This document shows, piece by piece, positions 19,141-26,916 of a DNA stretch of 26,916 nt. Position 1 is the stretch's first letter. Each line of letters begins with the position of its first letter. The notes under the pieces are model-generated. The model searched no databases and was not told the origin of the DNA. It worked only from the letters and a program-made list of their open reading frames with translations. Position numbers and translations under genes: made by a program. The stretch spans positions 1 to 26,916 of IMG/VR virus record IMGVR_UViG_3300030380_004166; one strand, given 5' to 3'. Origin of the DNA: a virus.

Positions 19141-20124
19141 ATGCCTAAAAAAAATAAATCAGTATTGCAAGCTGAAAAAATTGCTAATGAGCTGTACGAA
19201 AAACAATATGGGAATACTTCAGAAGAAGCTCCTAAAAAACCAGAAGTAAAGAGAGAACTGATTACGCAAACAATTGCGAAACCTGTTGAGCCTGAAGTAA
19301 CAGAGACAGAAATTGAGCAACCTCAAGTTGAACAGAATGAATCTGTACAAAATGAAGAGCCAAAGAAAGAATCTGTTGTGTCAGACTTTGAACAAAAGTA
19401 CAAAGTCTTAGAAGGCAAATACAATGCTGAAGTGCCAAGAATGGCGCAAGAAAATAGAAGCTTAAAAGAAGAGTTAGATTCTTTGAAGCTACAGGTTGCC
19501 AATTTGGATAACAAACCTGAAGAACCTAAAGCAGAGGTAACTCCGCTTATTACAGAAAAAGATCGTGAGCAGTTTGGAGATGATCTTATTGAAGTAATGA
19601 AAAGGGCTTCAAGAGAAGTTATGTCGGAAAAGCAAGACAGTAGTGATGTTGAAAATCTAAAAGATGAATTAAGCAATCTACGAAAGCAACAATCTAATTC
19701 TCAAGAACTTCAATTTTATGAAAAACTTTCTACATTGTTTCCTGATTGGAGACTTAAAAATGAAGATGGTGGTTTTTTAAAATGGTTGGATGAGATAGAT
19801 TCTTTTTCTGGTCGGACGAGACAGTCATTGTTAAATGAAGCTTCAAGCAATTTTGATGCTCTAAGAGTAGCAAACTTTTTTAATAGTTATTTTGGGCAAA
19901 TGCAACCAGAGCCTTCAACTTCAAAACCTTCATTAGAAGATCAAGTAACTCCAAAAACAACTGGACGAACAACAGTACCTCCAGCAAAAAAATATTATAC
20001 CAATAGAGATATTGTAAATTTTTATGCAAAGGTCAGGACTGGCGAGATCAGCAAGGCTGAAGCTGAAAGGATTGAGCGTGATATTTTTAAAGCACAGTCC
20101 GAAGAAAGAATTCGGGCTGGTTAG
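19141..20124 (+). CDS. Scaffolding protein (327 aa)
   Basis: ATG follows GGAGAAAAC. The N-terminal 80 residues are Glu/Lys/Pro-rich and disordered. Residues about 85-190 form a long coiled coil (FEQKYKVLEGKYNAEVPRM, ENRSLKEELDSLKLQVANL). A globular part (LSTLFPDWRLKNEDGGFLKW) and a basic C-terminal helix (TGEISKAEAERIERDIFKAQ) follow. Composition and position directly before the major capsid gene are typical of phage scaffolds, which template procapsid assembly and then leave. The charged C-terminus would bind coat protein. Confidence 0.8.
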   Translation: MPKKNKSVLQAEKIANELYEKQYGNTSEEAPKKPEVKRELITQTIAKPVEPEVTETEIEQPQVEQNESVQNEEPKKESVVSDFEQKYKVLEGKYNAEVPRMAQENRSLKEELDSLKLQVANLDNKPEEPKAEVTPLITEKDREQFGDDLIEVMKRASREVMSEKQDSSDVENLKDELSNLRKQQSNSQELQFYEKLSTLFPDWRLKNEDGGFLKWLDEIDSFSGRTRQSLLNEASSNFDALRVANFFNSYFGQMQPEPSTSKPSLEDQVTPKTTGRTTVPPAKKYYTNRDIVNFYAKVRTGEISKAEAERIERDIFKAQSEERIRAG

Positions 20125-20151
20125 TCAAATTCTTTTTAATGGAGATTTATT

Positions 20152-21120
20152 ATGTCTGTAGCAATTACAAGTGGCTACTATGGAAATGGTGGCACAGACG
20201 AGTATGTAGGTAAGTTTATACCTGAGATTTGGTCAGGTAAACTTCAAGTTAAATTTTATGATACGACTGTTCTTTCCGAAATTACAAACAATGATTTCGA
20301 AGGAGAGATCAGAGATCAAGGCGATAAGGTCAAGATCAGAACCGTACCGAACATCACAATCAATGATTATGAGAAAGGCGAAACCCTTGCTTCTCAAGTT
20401 CCTACTACAAGTTTAGTAGAACTCTTGATAGACAAAGGTAAGTATTTTCAAGTGGTTGTTGATGATGTCGATGAGGTGCAAGCCGATCTTCGTCTTATGG
20501 ATATCTTTACCAATGATGCATCTCAGCAAATGAAGATTGCAGTTGACACACAAGTTCTTGCTGGACTTGTTGGTCAAGCTTCTGCTGATAACAGAGGTGC
20601 TACCGCTGGTAAAATATCAAATGACATTGACTTAGGTGTTTCTACTGGTGGTTCTAAAACTGCTAAGAAAGTCTTAAGCTCTGATGTTGTTTCTCACATT
20701 GTTGAGCTTGGTCAGGTATTAGACGAGCAGAATGCACCAGAGGATGGCAGATTTATTGTTGTCCCAGCGTGGTTTGCTTCTCGTATTAAGCAATCTGATT
20801 TAAAAGATGCTTCCATTACTGGAGATCAAATTTCTCCTTTAAGGAATGGTCGCTTGGGTACAATTGATCGTTTTACGATTTATGTATCTAATCTTTTACC
20901 AACGCAAACTGGTATTGCTAATGAAGATAGTGGTACTTCAACAGCAACATCAATCTTTGCTGGTACTAAAGATGCAATTACATTTGCTTCTCAGTTTACG
21001 AGAATGGAAACATTGCGTTCTACTTCAACCTTCGGACAGATTGTCCGTGGTTTAAATGTGTATGGCTTTAAAGTTGTTAAGCCAGAAGCATTGGTAGAGT
21101 TCCACGCATACGCTGGTTAA
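20152..21120 (+). CDS. Major capsid protein (322 aa)
   Basis: ATG follows GGAGATTTATT. An HK97-type fold is expected: N-arm (YVGKFIPEIWSGKLQVKFYD), early strand block (GDKVKIRTVPNITINDYEKG), spine-helix region (MDIFTNDASQQMKIAVDTQV), then a P-domain-like stretch (APEDGRFIVVPAWFASRIKQ) and a C-terminal strand region ending VVKPEALVEFHAYAG. The sequence resembles major capsid proteins of podoviruses with portals of this type. It lies between scaffold and a strong mRNA hairpin, consistent with high expression. Confidence 0.88.
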   Translation: MSVAITSGYYGNGGTDEYVGKFIPEIWSGKLQVKFYDTTVLSEITNNDFEGEIRDQGDKVKIRTVPNITINDYEKGETLASQVPTTSLVELLIDKGKYFQVVVDDVDEVQADLRLMDIFTNDASQQMKIAVDTQVLAGLVGQASADNRGATAGKISNDIDLGVSTGGSKTAKKVLSSDVVSHIVELGQVLDEQNAPEDGRFIVVPAWFASRIKQSDLKDASITGDQISPLRNGRLGTIDRFTIYVSNLLPTQTGIANEDSGTSTATSIFAGTKDAITFASQFTRMETLRSTSTFGQIVRGLNVYGFKVVKPEALVEFHAYAG

Positions 21121-21131
21121 TTACTAGCTTT

Positions 21132-21160
21132 TAGGATGGGGGGCTTGCCCCCCTACCCTA
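21132..21160 (+). terminator. Post-capsid GC hairpin (partial terminator or mRNA stabiliser)
   Basis: GGGGGG-CTTG-CCCCCC (21138-21153) extends outward with TAGG/CCTA after a small internal loop. No T-run follows, so full termination is unlikely. A hairpin right after the major capsid gene typically reduces downstream transcription or protects capsid mRNA. Confidence 0.5.
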
Positions 21161-21180
21161 TGTTACTTGGATAAATAAAA

Positions 21181-21879
21181 ATGGCTTTAACACCAAATAA
21201 TATTTTTACTAGAGTCGCTGATACTCTACAAGACGTTGGTAATGTGCGTTGGACATCGGCTGAACTTCTGCGTTACTTAAATGATGGCAGAAGAGAACTT
21301 GCAATTAACAAGCCTGACATTTATTCAGAGCATTCATCAGTTGCTTTAGTTGCTGGAACAAAACAATCTATACCTTCTGATGGTAATAGATTTATTGATG
21401 CGATTAGAAATTATAGTTCATCAGATGTAGTTGGCAGAGTTGTAAGACTCGTAGAGCGTGAAGTTCTTGATGCACAAAATCCTGATTGGCATTCGACAAC
21501 AGCGACAACTTCAATCGTCAACTTTATGTTTGATGAAAGAAGTCCTAAAACATTTTATGTATATCCACCAGCATCAGGCGGTGGACACAAACTAGAGATT
21601 CTATATTCTAAGTCTCCTGTTGATGTTGGTTCATCAGACTTAGATTCTACTACTGTGTTGGCGAAAGAAGATTTGCACACCAATACTTTATACGATTACA
21701 TTCTGTATCGAGCATATAGCAAAGATGCAGAGTATACAGGCAATGCCCAAAGAGCAGTTACACACTTTAATTTGTTTGCTAGTTCTATTGGGATTGATAA
21801 ACGAATGAAATATGTGAGTTCTCCAAATGTTGCAAATCAATCTGGAGTACCGCCCAAAGAAGCTGGAGCAGATGCGTAA
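21181..21879 (+). CDS. Head-tail adaptor protein (232 aa, DUF6682-like)
   Basis: ATG lies 60 bases after the capsid gene. The N-terminal helices (FTRVADTLQDVGNVRWTSAE, LLRYLNDGRREL) match a phage adaptor family that I recall as DUF6682, encoded between capsid and tail genes in podoviruses. Further on are TSIVNFMFDERSPKTFYVYP and YDYILYRAYSKDAEYTGN. It would seal the portal and connect the tail. The family label is from memory; gene order strongly supports an adaptor. Confidence 0.72.
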   Translation: MALTPNNIFTRVADTLQDVGNVRWTSAELLRYLNDGRRELAINKPDIYSEHSSVALVAGTKQSIPSDGNRFIDAIRNYSSSDVVGRVVRLVEREVLDAQNPDWHSTTATTSIVNFMFDERSPKTFYVYPPASGGGHKLEILYSKSPVDVGSSDLDSTTVLAKEDLHTNTLYDYILYRAYSKDAEYTGNAQRAVTHFNLFASSIGIDKRMKYVSSPNVANQSGVPPKEAGADA

Positions 21880-22535
21880 TGGCTACCTTAACAAGTTTTT
21901 ATCCATACATAGTTCCTCATGTTAGCGGATGTCCTGAAATAACAATTGATACGAATTTGATGAGCTCAATTATTGAGTTTAGTGAAAGGACTTTGATACT
22001 AGAAAGAGATCACGACCCAGTAACTATTGTAAAAAATATTTCTGATTATGACTTTGAACCACCTATTGCCAATCATCTGGTCATAAAAATAATTAACGCA
22101 TGGTGTGAAGGATACGCATTGGAGCCCATTGCTCCAGATGTAATTCAAGACCCAACAATTTATAACAGGTTTGCTAATAAAGATAATACATTTACGACAG
22201 GAAAGCCTAAAAATATATTTCAGAAAGATGAACGAACATTTACCTTGTCTCCAGTTCCTGATGAAACTGTAGCCCAGAGTTTAACAATGCGAGTTGCATT
22301 AAAGCCAAGCCGTAGTGCCACTTCTGTCGAAGATGTATTTTATGAAGACTATGCAGAGATTATTGCCGATGGTGCTTTATCTAAATTAATGATGATTCCA
22401 AATAATAAGTTTACAAATCCACAGATGGCTGGAGTTCATTTACAAAGATTTGTTCAAGGTATTAACAAAACAAAACAATTAGCAACAAAAGGGTTTGTTC
22501 GTTCAAACGTCAAGATCAATATTCCGAGATTATAA
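21879..22535 (+). CDS. Probable tail/neck structural protein (218 aa)
   Basis: The start overlaps the previous stop (TAATG). Motif-like parts are VPHVSGCPEITIDTNL, EFSERTLILERDHDPVTIV, KIINAWCEGYAL, and FTLSPVPDETVAQSLTMRVAL. The sequence suggests beta-rich and helical mixed structure. Its place right after the adaptor and before fibre genes is where short-tailed phages encode tail-tube or nozzle components. No specific homologue can be named. Confidence 0.68.
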   Translation: MATLTSFYPYIVPHVSGCPEITIDTNLMSSIIEFSERTLILERDHDPVTIVKNISDYDFEPPIANHLVIKIINAWCEGYALEPIAPDVIQDPTIYNRFANKDNTFTTGKPKNIFQKDERTFTLSPVPDETVAQSLTMRVALKPSRSATSVEDVFYEDYAEIIADGALSKLMMIPNNKFTNPQMAGVHLQRFVQGINKTKQLATKGFVRSNVKINIPRL

Positions 22536-22536
22536 A

Positions 22537-22689
22537 ATGAGAATTTATAGAACATCAAAACGAGTAGAACAAAGGTTAGCTAGAAAATTTCAAATTGTTC
22601 CTAATCCCAACATTATTTGTACCTATATAAAAAGACCAATTGGTTCTGAGTCACGTTCTAAACAATGGAGTTATACAAAAAATGGCTGA
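22537..22689 (+). CDS. Small basic protein (50 aa) between tail genes
   Basis: ATG follows the preceding stop after two bases, and the stop overlaps the next gene by eight bases. The product MRIYRTSKRVEQRLARKFQI continues VPNPNIICTYIKRPIGSESR and ends SKQWSYTKNG. It is short and positively charged. No homologue is recognised. The tight fit favours a real gene. Confidence 0.6.
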   Translation: MRIYRTSKRVEQRLARKFQIVPNPNIICTYIKRPIGSESRSKQWSYTKNG

Positions 22690-23005
22690 GAAAATTAAAT
22701 TAGTTCAGGGCGACACAAAGCCACAACTTAAATTAAATATTAGTTCTGATGGAACTCCGACAGATATTACTGGGGCAACAGTTAACTTACATTTTAGAGC
22801 GGTTGGCAGTACAACAAACTTGTTTAGCCGTCAGGCACTAGTAACTGATGGAAGTGCTGGTATTGCGACAGTTGTTTGGCAGTCCTCAGACTTAAATAGA
22901 GATGCTGGAGATTATGAAGGCGAAGTAGAAGTTGTATTCGCTGATACTACAAGGCAAACGGTTTTTGATTTATTAAAGTTTAAAATCCGTGAAGACTTTG
23001 CATGA
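22682..23005 (+). CDS. BppU-N-like beta-sandwich protein (107 aa)
   Basis: ATG at 22682 is preferred; an in-frame start at 22640 lies within the upstream gene. The sequence runs IKLVQGDTKPQLKLNISSDG, TPTDITGATVNLHFRAV, then a series of strands ending RQTVFDLLKFKI. The opening QGD...L......G.P.D.TGATV matches the N-terminal domain of upper baseplate protein BppU, an Ig-like connector in many phages. Here it likely joins the tail to fibre proteins. The next start overlaps its stop (ATGA). Confidence 0.75.
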   Translation: MAEKIKLVQGDTKPQLKLNISSDGTPTDITGATVNLHFRAVGSTTNLFSRQALVTDGSAGIATVVWQSSDLNRDAGDYEGEVEVVFADTTRQTVFDLLKFKIREDFA

Positions 23006-23853
23006 GTATCAATATCTCTGCTACAGCCAGTTCGTTAATTGCTGGCTCAGAAGCTGATGCTTTACTTTCTAGTGCAACGGCTTCTCAGTTAGTTGTATCG
23101 GCAGTACAAGGAAACTTTCTTGTATTAAAAGATAAGACATTAACGCACATTGTAAATATGACAGACAGCCATGTTGTTAGTTATAACAAGGTTGTTGCAG
23201 ATACATTTAGCGTACAAGAACTGATTGCATTTTCTTTTGGGAAAGATATACAGGATAGTACAGGAGTTGCAGATACACAGGTAATTTCTATAGCTAAAAA
23301 CTTATCAGATTCTATAAACATTACTGACCAAGAGATTGTTCAAAGCGAAGCAAATTTCCCAAGTCAATCTGATACGTCTTCGATGTCAGACCAGCATGTT
23401 TTTGGTTTTGAGAAAATACTTTCAGAAACTCCAAGTGTTGCAGAACAAATTGCAATTGGCATTGGGAGAGGATTGTCTGAAACCCCAAGTGTTTCAGAGC
23501 AAGCAGTTAAAACTATATCCAAAGTTTTAGCTGACGGCATATCTGTTGCTGAGTCATTATCTAGTGAAATACTTTTGGCAGAGAATCCAGACGATTCTAC
23601 TGGGGTTGCAGAAGAAACTGCTCTTGCAATAGGGAAAGTTTTATCAGATAACCCAACAGTTACAGAAGTACACTTTGTGAGTTTTAACAAAGTGTTATCA
23701 GATAACGCAAACGTATCAGAAGCAAATGTTTTAGATGTTGGCAAAACGCTTTCTAATAACGCTGGCACAACAGATTCAGGAGTTATATTCAATCACAATT
23801 ATGCAATAGATTATTTTGCAGAAGATTATGTAGGAACCTCGCAAACTTTTTAA
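23002..23853 (+). CDS. Tail fibre-like protein made of 18-residue repeats (283 aa)
   Basis: After about 38 residues rich in Ala/Ser, residues 39-259 (23116-23778) consist of 12 tandem units, ten of exactly 18 residues and two longer (21 and 20). Examples are TALAIGKVLSDNPTVTEV, HFVSFNKVLSDNANVSEA and IAIGIGRGLSETPSVSEQ. The consensus has K at position 7, LSD at 9-11 and V-S-E at 15-17. The C-terminus (NYAIDYFAEDYVGTSQTF) is aromatic. Regular short repeats suggest a beta-solenoid or trimeric fibre. It would be virion-associated and host-facing, inferred from position. Confidence 0.78.
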   Translation: MSINISATASSLIAGSEADALLSSATASQLVVSAVQGNFLVLKDKTLTHIVNMTDSHVVSYNKVVADTFSVQELIAFSFGKDIQDSTGVADTQVISIAKNLSDSINITDQEIVQSEANFPSQSDTSSMSDQHVFGFEKILSETPSVAEQIAIGIGRGLSETPSVSEQAVKTISKVLADGISVAESLSSEILLAENPDDSTGVAEETALAIGKVLSDNPTVTEVHFVSFNKVLSDNANVSEANVLDVGKTLSNNAGTTDSGVIFNHNYAIDYFAEDYVGTSQTF

Positions 23854-23862
23854 GGAAAAAGA

Positions 23863-24333
23863 ATGAACACTTTAGAGAATTTAGCAGTAAGAGGACAACT
23901 TGGTATTGTCCTTAAAGATAAAAATGGAAATATTAAAGACGAAAGGTTAGTTAAGAACCTTGTTGTAAACAAGGGTCTTGAGTATATTACTTCTCGTATG
24001 AAGTCTGATGTATCGGGCGGTAAGGCTTTGATGTCTCACATAGGTCTTGGTTCTGGTACTGGTTCAGCTTCGGCTAGTGATACAGACCTTGGTTCTATCT
24101 TAGGTTCAAGAGAAGCTTTAGATAGTACATCAATCTCTGGCTCAAACAATGAGAAGATTGTTTACGTTGCTTCTTTTGAAGCTGGAGATGCTACTGGTGC
24201 TGTTACGGAAGCTGGAATCTTTAATGCTTCTACGTCAGGCGATATGTTATGTCGTACAACTTTTAGTGCTGTCAACAAAGGTGCAGATGACACCATGAGC
24301 ATCACTTGGACAATCACTTTATCGGCTTCTTAA
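23863..24333 (+). CDS. Tail fibre/structural protein (156 aa)
   Basis: ATG follows AAGGAAAAAG. The pattern NLAVRGQLGIVLKDKNGN, VKNLVVNKGLEYITSRM, SHIGLGSGTGSASASDTDLG, TEAGIFNASTSGDMLCRTTF, MSITWTITLSAS is one I know from phage proteins encoded next to tail fibres: a loop-rich domain with an IGxGSGTG motif and a final W-I strand. The role in virion or fibre assembly is inferred. Confidence 0.75.
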   Translation: MNTLENLAVRGQLGIVLKDKNGNIKDERLVKNLVVNKGLEYITSRMKSDVSGGKALMSHIGLGSGTGSASASDTDLGSILGSREALDSTSISGSNNEKIVYVASFEAGDATGAVTEAGIFNASTSGDMLCRTTFSAVNKGADDTMSITWTITLSAS

Positions 24334-24334
24334 A

Positions 24335-24565
24335 ATGAGTACGATTACCACACGTTCTGGTAAAGGTTCTCCGCTTACGAATACGGAAGTAGATAATAAC
24401 TTTACTAATTTAAACACAGACAAAATTCAGTCATCAAACTCTCCTAGCGAGGGAGATATCTTGAAGTATGAATCTTCGGTCTGGAAAGCAACGGCTCAAG
24501 CTACGTCGTCCACAGGTATTACGACAGATGAAGCGACTGCCCTTGCTATTGTCTTCGGGAGTTAA
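24335..24565 (+). CDS. Short tail fibre-associated protein (76 aa)
   Basis: ATG lies immediately after the previous stop. The opening ITTRSGKGSPLTNTEVDNNF then TNLNTDK is a very common N-terminal module of aquatic phage tail fibres. The next segment SPSEGDILKYESSVWK is also fibre-like. It ends early, so it may be a stand-alone connector rather than the N-terminus of a long fibre. The last residues (ATALAIVFGS) precede the next gene by three bases. Confidence 0.72.
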   Translation: MSTITTRSGKGSPLTNTEVDNNFTNLNTDKIQSSNSPSEGDILKYESSVWKATAQATSSTGITTDEATALAIVFGS

Positions 24566-24567
24566 TA

Positions 24568-24738
24568 ATGGCTTTGAAAGGTAAGCCGATAGCAGTATCG
24601 GCAACGCATGGAAATACTGCGACAGATATATATACTGCTCCGACTTCTACCGAATCGGCAGTACATACTCTGTATTTTAGCAACACAACTGGAAGTGCAA
24701 TCACACTTACGTTGAAAGTATCTAGCTGGTGCGGATAA
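24568..24738 (+). CDS. Tail fibre gene, 5' part ending at a frameshift (56 aa)
   Basis: ATG follows the preceding stop by two bases. The product reads MALKGKPIAVSATHGNTATD through LYFSNTTGSAITLTLKV and then stops after SSWCG. The hydrophobic strand pattern is that of a virion-surface beta domain and its natural continuation (LAGADKIQATAS) is found one frame over. The stop is therefore most likely an artefact of a single-base change. Together with 24716-25693 it would make a protein of about 374 residues. Confidence 0.65.
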   Translation: MALKGKPIAVSATHGNTATDIYTAPTSTESAVHTLYFSNTTGSAITLTLKVSSWCG

Positions 24739-25693
24739 AATCCAAGCAACAGCAAGTGCAAGTTCTGGTTTAGTTGCATACTATTCTGTAAGTGAATCTA
24801 CTGCTACTGTCGCTCAAGGGTTTACAGCGAGAGGAGTATGGTCAAACAGTAGCAATTATGTAAAGAATGATATCGTATCAGCTTCTAATGGAAATTCATA
24901 CGTTGCTAGTCAAGCATCTTCAAATCAGAACCCGACAACGGCAACCGCATATTGGACACTTCTGTCTTCCAAGGGCGATACAGGCGAAGTCAGTTTAACT
25001 GGCACTCAAACCCTTACCAACAAAACTTTAACAAGTCCTGTGCTGGGTGGAACAACTACTACAGCCTCAGGAAACTTAGTAGTGAATCCAGCTACTCAAA
25101 TTGTAGAAGTATATGGTGGTGGTTCGACAGAAGGGGGAATTAAATTAAATTGTTCAGCAAACTCTCACGGACAAACTGTAAAAGCACAACCTCACAGTCA
25201 AAATGTTACAAACACTTTGTTGTTACCAAAAGGTTCTAACTCTACTTTGGTTTCAGAGGTAGCAGATCAGGAACTCAGTTCTAAAAAGATGGGAGCATTG
25301 CTGAGAGAAAGATCTAAAATCAATACGAATGCAACTAATGGAACAATTAATTTTAGTGCTAAAGAACAAAACGTAGTATTAAGAACTACTAATGCTTCTG
25401 GCAACTTTGTTTTAAATATTCGAGGAAATGCAACTACATCCTTAAACAATTCTATGGCAACGGAAGAAAGTATATCAATTGCCTTTGAAGTCAAACAAGG
25501 GAGTACTGCTTATTACATGACAGCTCTTCAAATTGATGGCTCTACTGTCTCTCCAGTTTACTGGCAAGGAGGTACTGCTCCTGATGCTGGTAATGCTGAT
25601 GGAATTGATAGTTATCTCATTAATATTACCAAAACTGGGGATGCTACATTCACAGTTTTAGCATCGTTAACTGCATTCACTTCAGTATCATAA
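24716..25693 (+). CDS. Tail fibre gene, 3' part in shifted frame
   Basis: This frame opens after a stop at 24713-24715 and runs to 25693. It encodes IQATASASSGLVAYYSVS, then GFTARGVWSNSSNYVKNDIV and SYVASQASSNQNPTTATAYW (a carbohydrate-binding CBM5/12-like segment), then the fibre motif LTGTQTLTNKTLTSPVLGG, and a long beta-rich end. No start codon with a ribosome binding site is near the beginning; the GTG at 25040 is internal. The TLTNKTLTSPV motif is typical of phage tail fibres. Expression needs a frame change or the upstream reading frame restored. Confidence 0.7.
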   Translation, partial: KYLAGADKIQATASASSGLVAYYSVSESTATVAQGFTARGVWSNSSNYVKNDIVSASNGNSYVASQASSNQNPTTATAYWTLLSSKGDTGEVSLTGTQTLTNKTLTSPVLGGTTTTASGNLVVNPATQIVEVYGGGSTEGGIKLNCSANSHGQTVKAQPHSQNVTNTLLLPKGSNSTLVSEVADQELSSKKMGALLRERSKINTNATNGTINFSAKEQNVVLRTTNASGNFVLNIRGNATTSLNNSMATEESISIAFEVKQGSTAYYMTALQIDGSTVSPVYWQGGTAPDAGNADGIDSYLINITKTGDATFTVLASLTAFTSVS

Positions 25694-25703
25694 GGGATTT
25701 ATA

Positions 25704-26916
25704 ATGCCAATTAAAAGTTTAAAAAGTGCTGGAGCAAAAGCATTAGGTCAAGGGTTAGGGGGCGATACAGAGGAAAAAGAACCTCATTTTAATCAGACTA
25801 TATTGCTTCTTCATTCTGATGGCTCTGAAGGTGCTGGAAATACATCTGCATTAGGCGACCCAAACTATAAGGCATTTAAAGATAACTCTACATCAGCTCA
25901 TGCTATTGCTGTAAATGGTGATGCTTATGGTAATGACTTTAGCCCATATTATTATGCTGATGGTTATTGGAGTGTTGCCTTTGATGGCAATGATGTGATG
26001 AAAGAAATAGGCACTAATGATGCTGATTTAAAATTTGGTACAGGCGATTTTACGATAGAGTTCTTTATTTTTAAATCAAAAAATCCAACTGCTACTGCTC
26101 CAATAGTAGACATGAGAAATTCGTCTGCTTATGGTTCACAAAATATGATGGTAATAAATTTAAATACATCAGGGCAGTTGCTTGTATATGTAGCAAACTC
26201 TGAAAGAATTAGCCCTAGTAGTTCAACTGCATTAGCTGATGGTTGGAATCACGTTGCTTATGCTAGAAATTCCTCTACACCTTTAGCAACTTTATATTTA
26301 AATGGAACATCTGTAGGAACATGGGCAGATAATATTAATTACAATATAAATAATACTGAAATAAATATAGGGGGAGCTACTTTAGGTGGTCTAGGAAAAA
26401 TTTTCGGTTTTATAAGTAATTTTCGTATTTGTAAAAGTTTGGTTTATTCATCAGGCTTTACACCTACTACTGTTCCCTTAACCACTACTTCACAATCAGC
26501 AAGTAACTGTGTTTTCTTAGGTTGTCAATCAAATAGATTTGTAGATAATAGCACTAATAACTTTTCAATATCTTTTACGGATGCTCCAAAAATATCTACC
26601 AACACACCATTTACACAAAGTAAAACTGAAAATGTAGGTTCTGGATTTTTTAGTAATGCAAATGGGACACAAGGTTCAATTGAACTTTCTGATGAAAGTA
26701 ATTTTGATATTGGTAGTGGCGAATTTAATATGGAGTGTTGGGTTTATTTAATTGAAACAGGTCAATATCATGTATTAATTAATAAATGGGATGTTCCAAG
26801 TAATAAATCGTATGCTTTTCAAATAAATAATTCTAATACGTTAGAAATTGTTTACACAAGTAATGGAAGTACGAATAGTACAGTATCAGGTTCAATAGCA
26901 ATTAAACCCTTTCAAT
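25704..26916 (+). CDS. LamG/concanavalin-like tail adhesin, 3' end cut by window
   Basis: ATG follows AAGGGA at seven bases, and the frame is open to the window end (about 404 residues visible). After a short head (MPIKSLKSAGAKALGQGLGG), a LamG-type domain is seen: LKFGTGDFTIEFFIFKSKN, WNHVAYARNSSTPLATLYLN, NTEINIGGATLGG, then FISNFRICKSLVYSSG and FTPTTVPLTTTSQ. A second copy begins FDIGSGEFNMECWVYLIETG. Such lectin-like repeats occur in marine phage tail-spike proteins that bind glycans. Host receptor binding is the likely role. Confidence 0.82.
   Translation, partial: MPIKSLKSAGAKALGQGLGGDTEEKEPHFNQTILLLHSDGSEGAGNTSALGDPNYKAFKDNSTSAHAIAVNGDAYGNDFSPYYYADGYWSVAFDGNDVMKEIGTNDADLKFGTGDFTIEFFIFKSKNPTATAPIVDMRNSSAYGSQNMMVINLNTSGQLLVYVANSERISPSSSTALADGWNHVAYARNSSTPLATLYLNGTSVGTWADNINYNINNTEINIGGATLGGLGKIFGFISNFRICKSLVYSSGFTPTTVPLTTTSQSASNCVFLGCQSNRFVDNSTNNFSISFTDAPKISTNTPFTQSKTENVGSGFFSNANGTQGSIELSDESNFDIGSGEFNMECWVYLIETGQYHVLINKWDVPSNKSYAFQINNSNTLEIVYTSNGSTNSTVSGSIAIKPFQ

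Noticed and set aside
23364-23792. Reverse frame of 142 codons opposite the repeat fibre
   Set aside because: It arises from the repeated codon usage of the fibre; no start signal, and it lies on the wrong strand for a late operon.
1-26916. CRISPR array, insertion sequence, attachment site or integrase
   Set aside because: No regularly spaced direct repeats, transposase motifs or recombinase motifs (tyrosine or serine) were found; lysogeny cannot be judged from this window.

Overview
This window is a tailed double-stranded DNA phage genome segment, most likely an environmental (marine-type) podovirus, though I cannot name the host. It contains terminase, portal, scaffold, capsid, adaptor and fibre genes in the order seen in short-tailed phages. 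No tail tape measure, integrase or repressor lies inside the window. Many genes belong to small families that I recall mainly from aquatic phage genomes (a DUF5872-like protein, small lysine-rich proteins, LamG-type tail proteins). No rRNA, tRNA, CRISPR array or insertion sequence was seen.

Region A (1-2378, + strand) is the end of an early replication/recombination operon. It holds the C-terminal part of a DnaB/Twinkle-like helicase, a small protein, a DUF1364-like zinc-binding putative nuclease, a coiled-coil protein, a RusA Holliday-junction resolvase, and a protein in the place where lambdoid phages carry antiterminator Q. A consensus -10 box with an overlapping palindrome, followed by an intrinsic terminator, lies just downstream (2369-2545). 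This could yield a short RNA. A second hairpin (2604-2635) ends the opposing operon.

Region B (2643-10422, - strand) is a densely packed leftward block of about 17 mostly uncharacterised genes. Many starts overlap the preceding stop (ATGA, TAATG). It includes a DUF932 protein, a gp88-family cysteine-rich protein, two small zinc-binding or motif-rich phage families, and a two-helix membrane protein. Two features organise the block. One is a set of related palindromic sites (TTACTATTAGTAA and GTTAC/GTAAC clusters) at probable promoters. The other is a set of four near-uniform hairpins followed by CTTTTTTCTATT, placed just upstream of ribosome binding sites.

Region C (10423-10711) is a divergent, structured, gene-free stretch separating the leftward block from the late genes.

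Region D (10712-26916, + strand) is the late operon. In order it has a small membrane protein, a terminase small-subunit candidate, lysine-rich small proteins, the large terminase, a lysis cassette (XhlA-like protein, a membrane-anchored coiled coil, holin, M15 peptidase endolysin), portal, scaffold and major capsid protein. A strong post-capsid hairpin and two head-tail adaptor or tail proteins follow, then a BppU-N-like protein, a fibre of 18-residue repeats, fibre-associated proteins, a tail-fibre gene interrupted by a frameshift, and a LamG-domain adhesin running off the window end.

Several real genes are shorter than 60 codons: 3984-4160, 13293-13448, 13460-13636, 13675-13833, 14501-14671, 16011-16187 and 22537-22689. 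They are supported by start/stop overlaps and ribosome binding sites.
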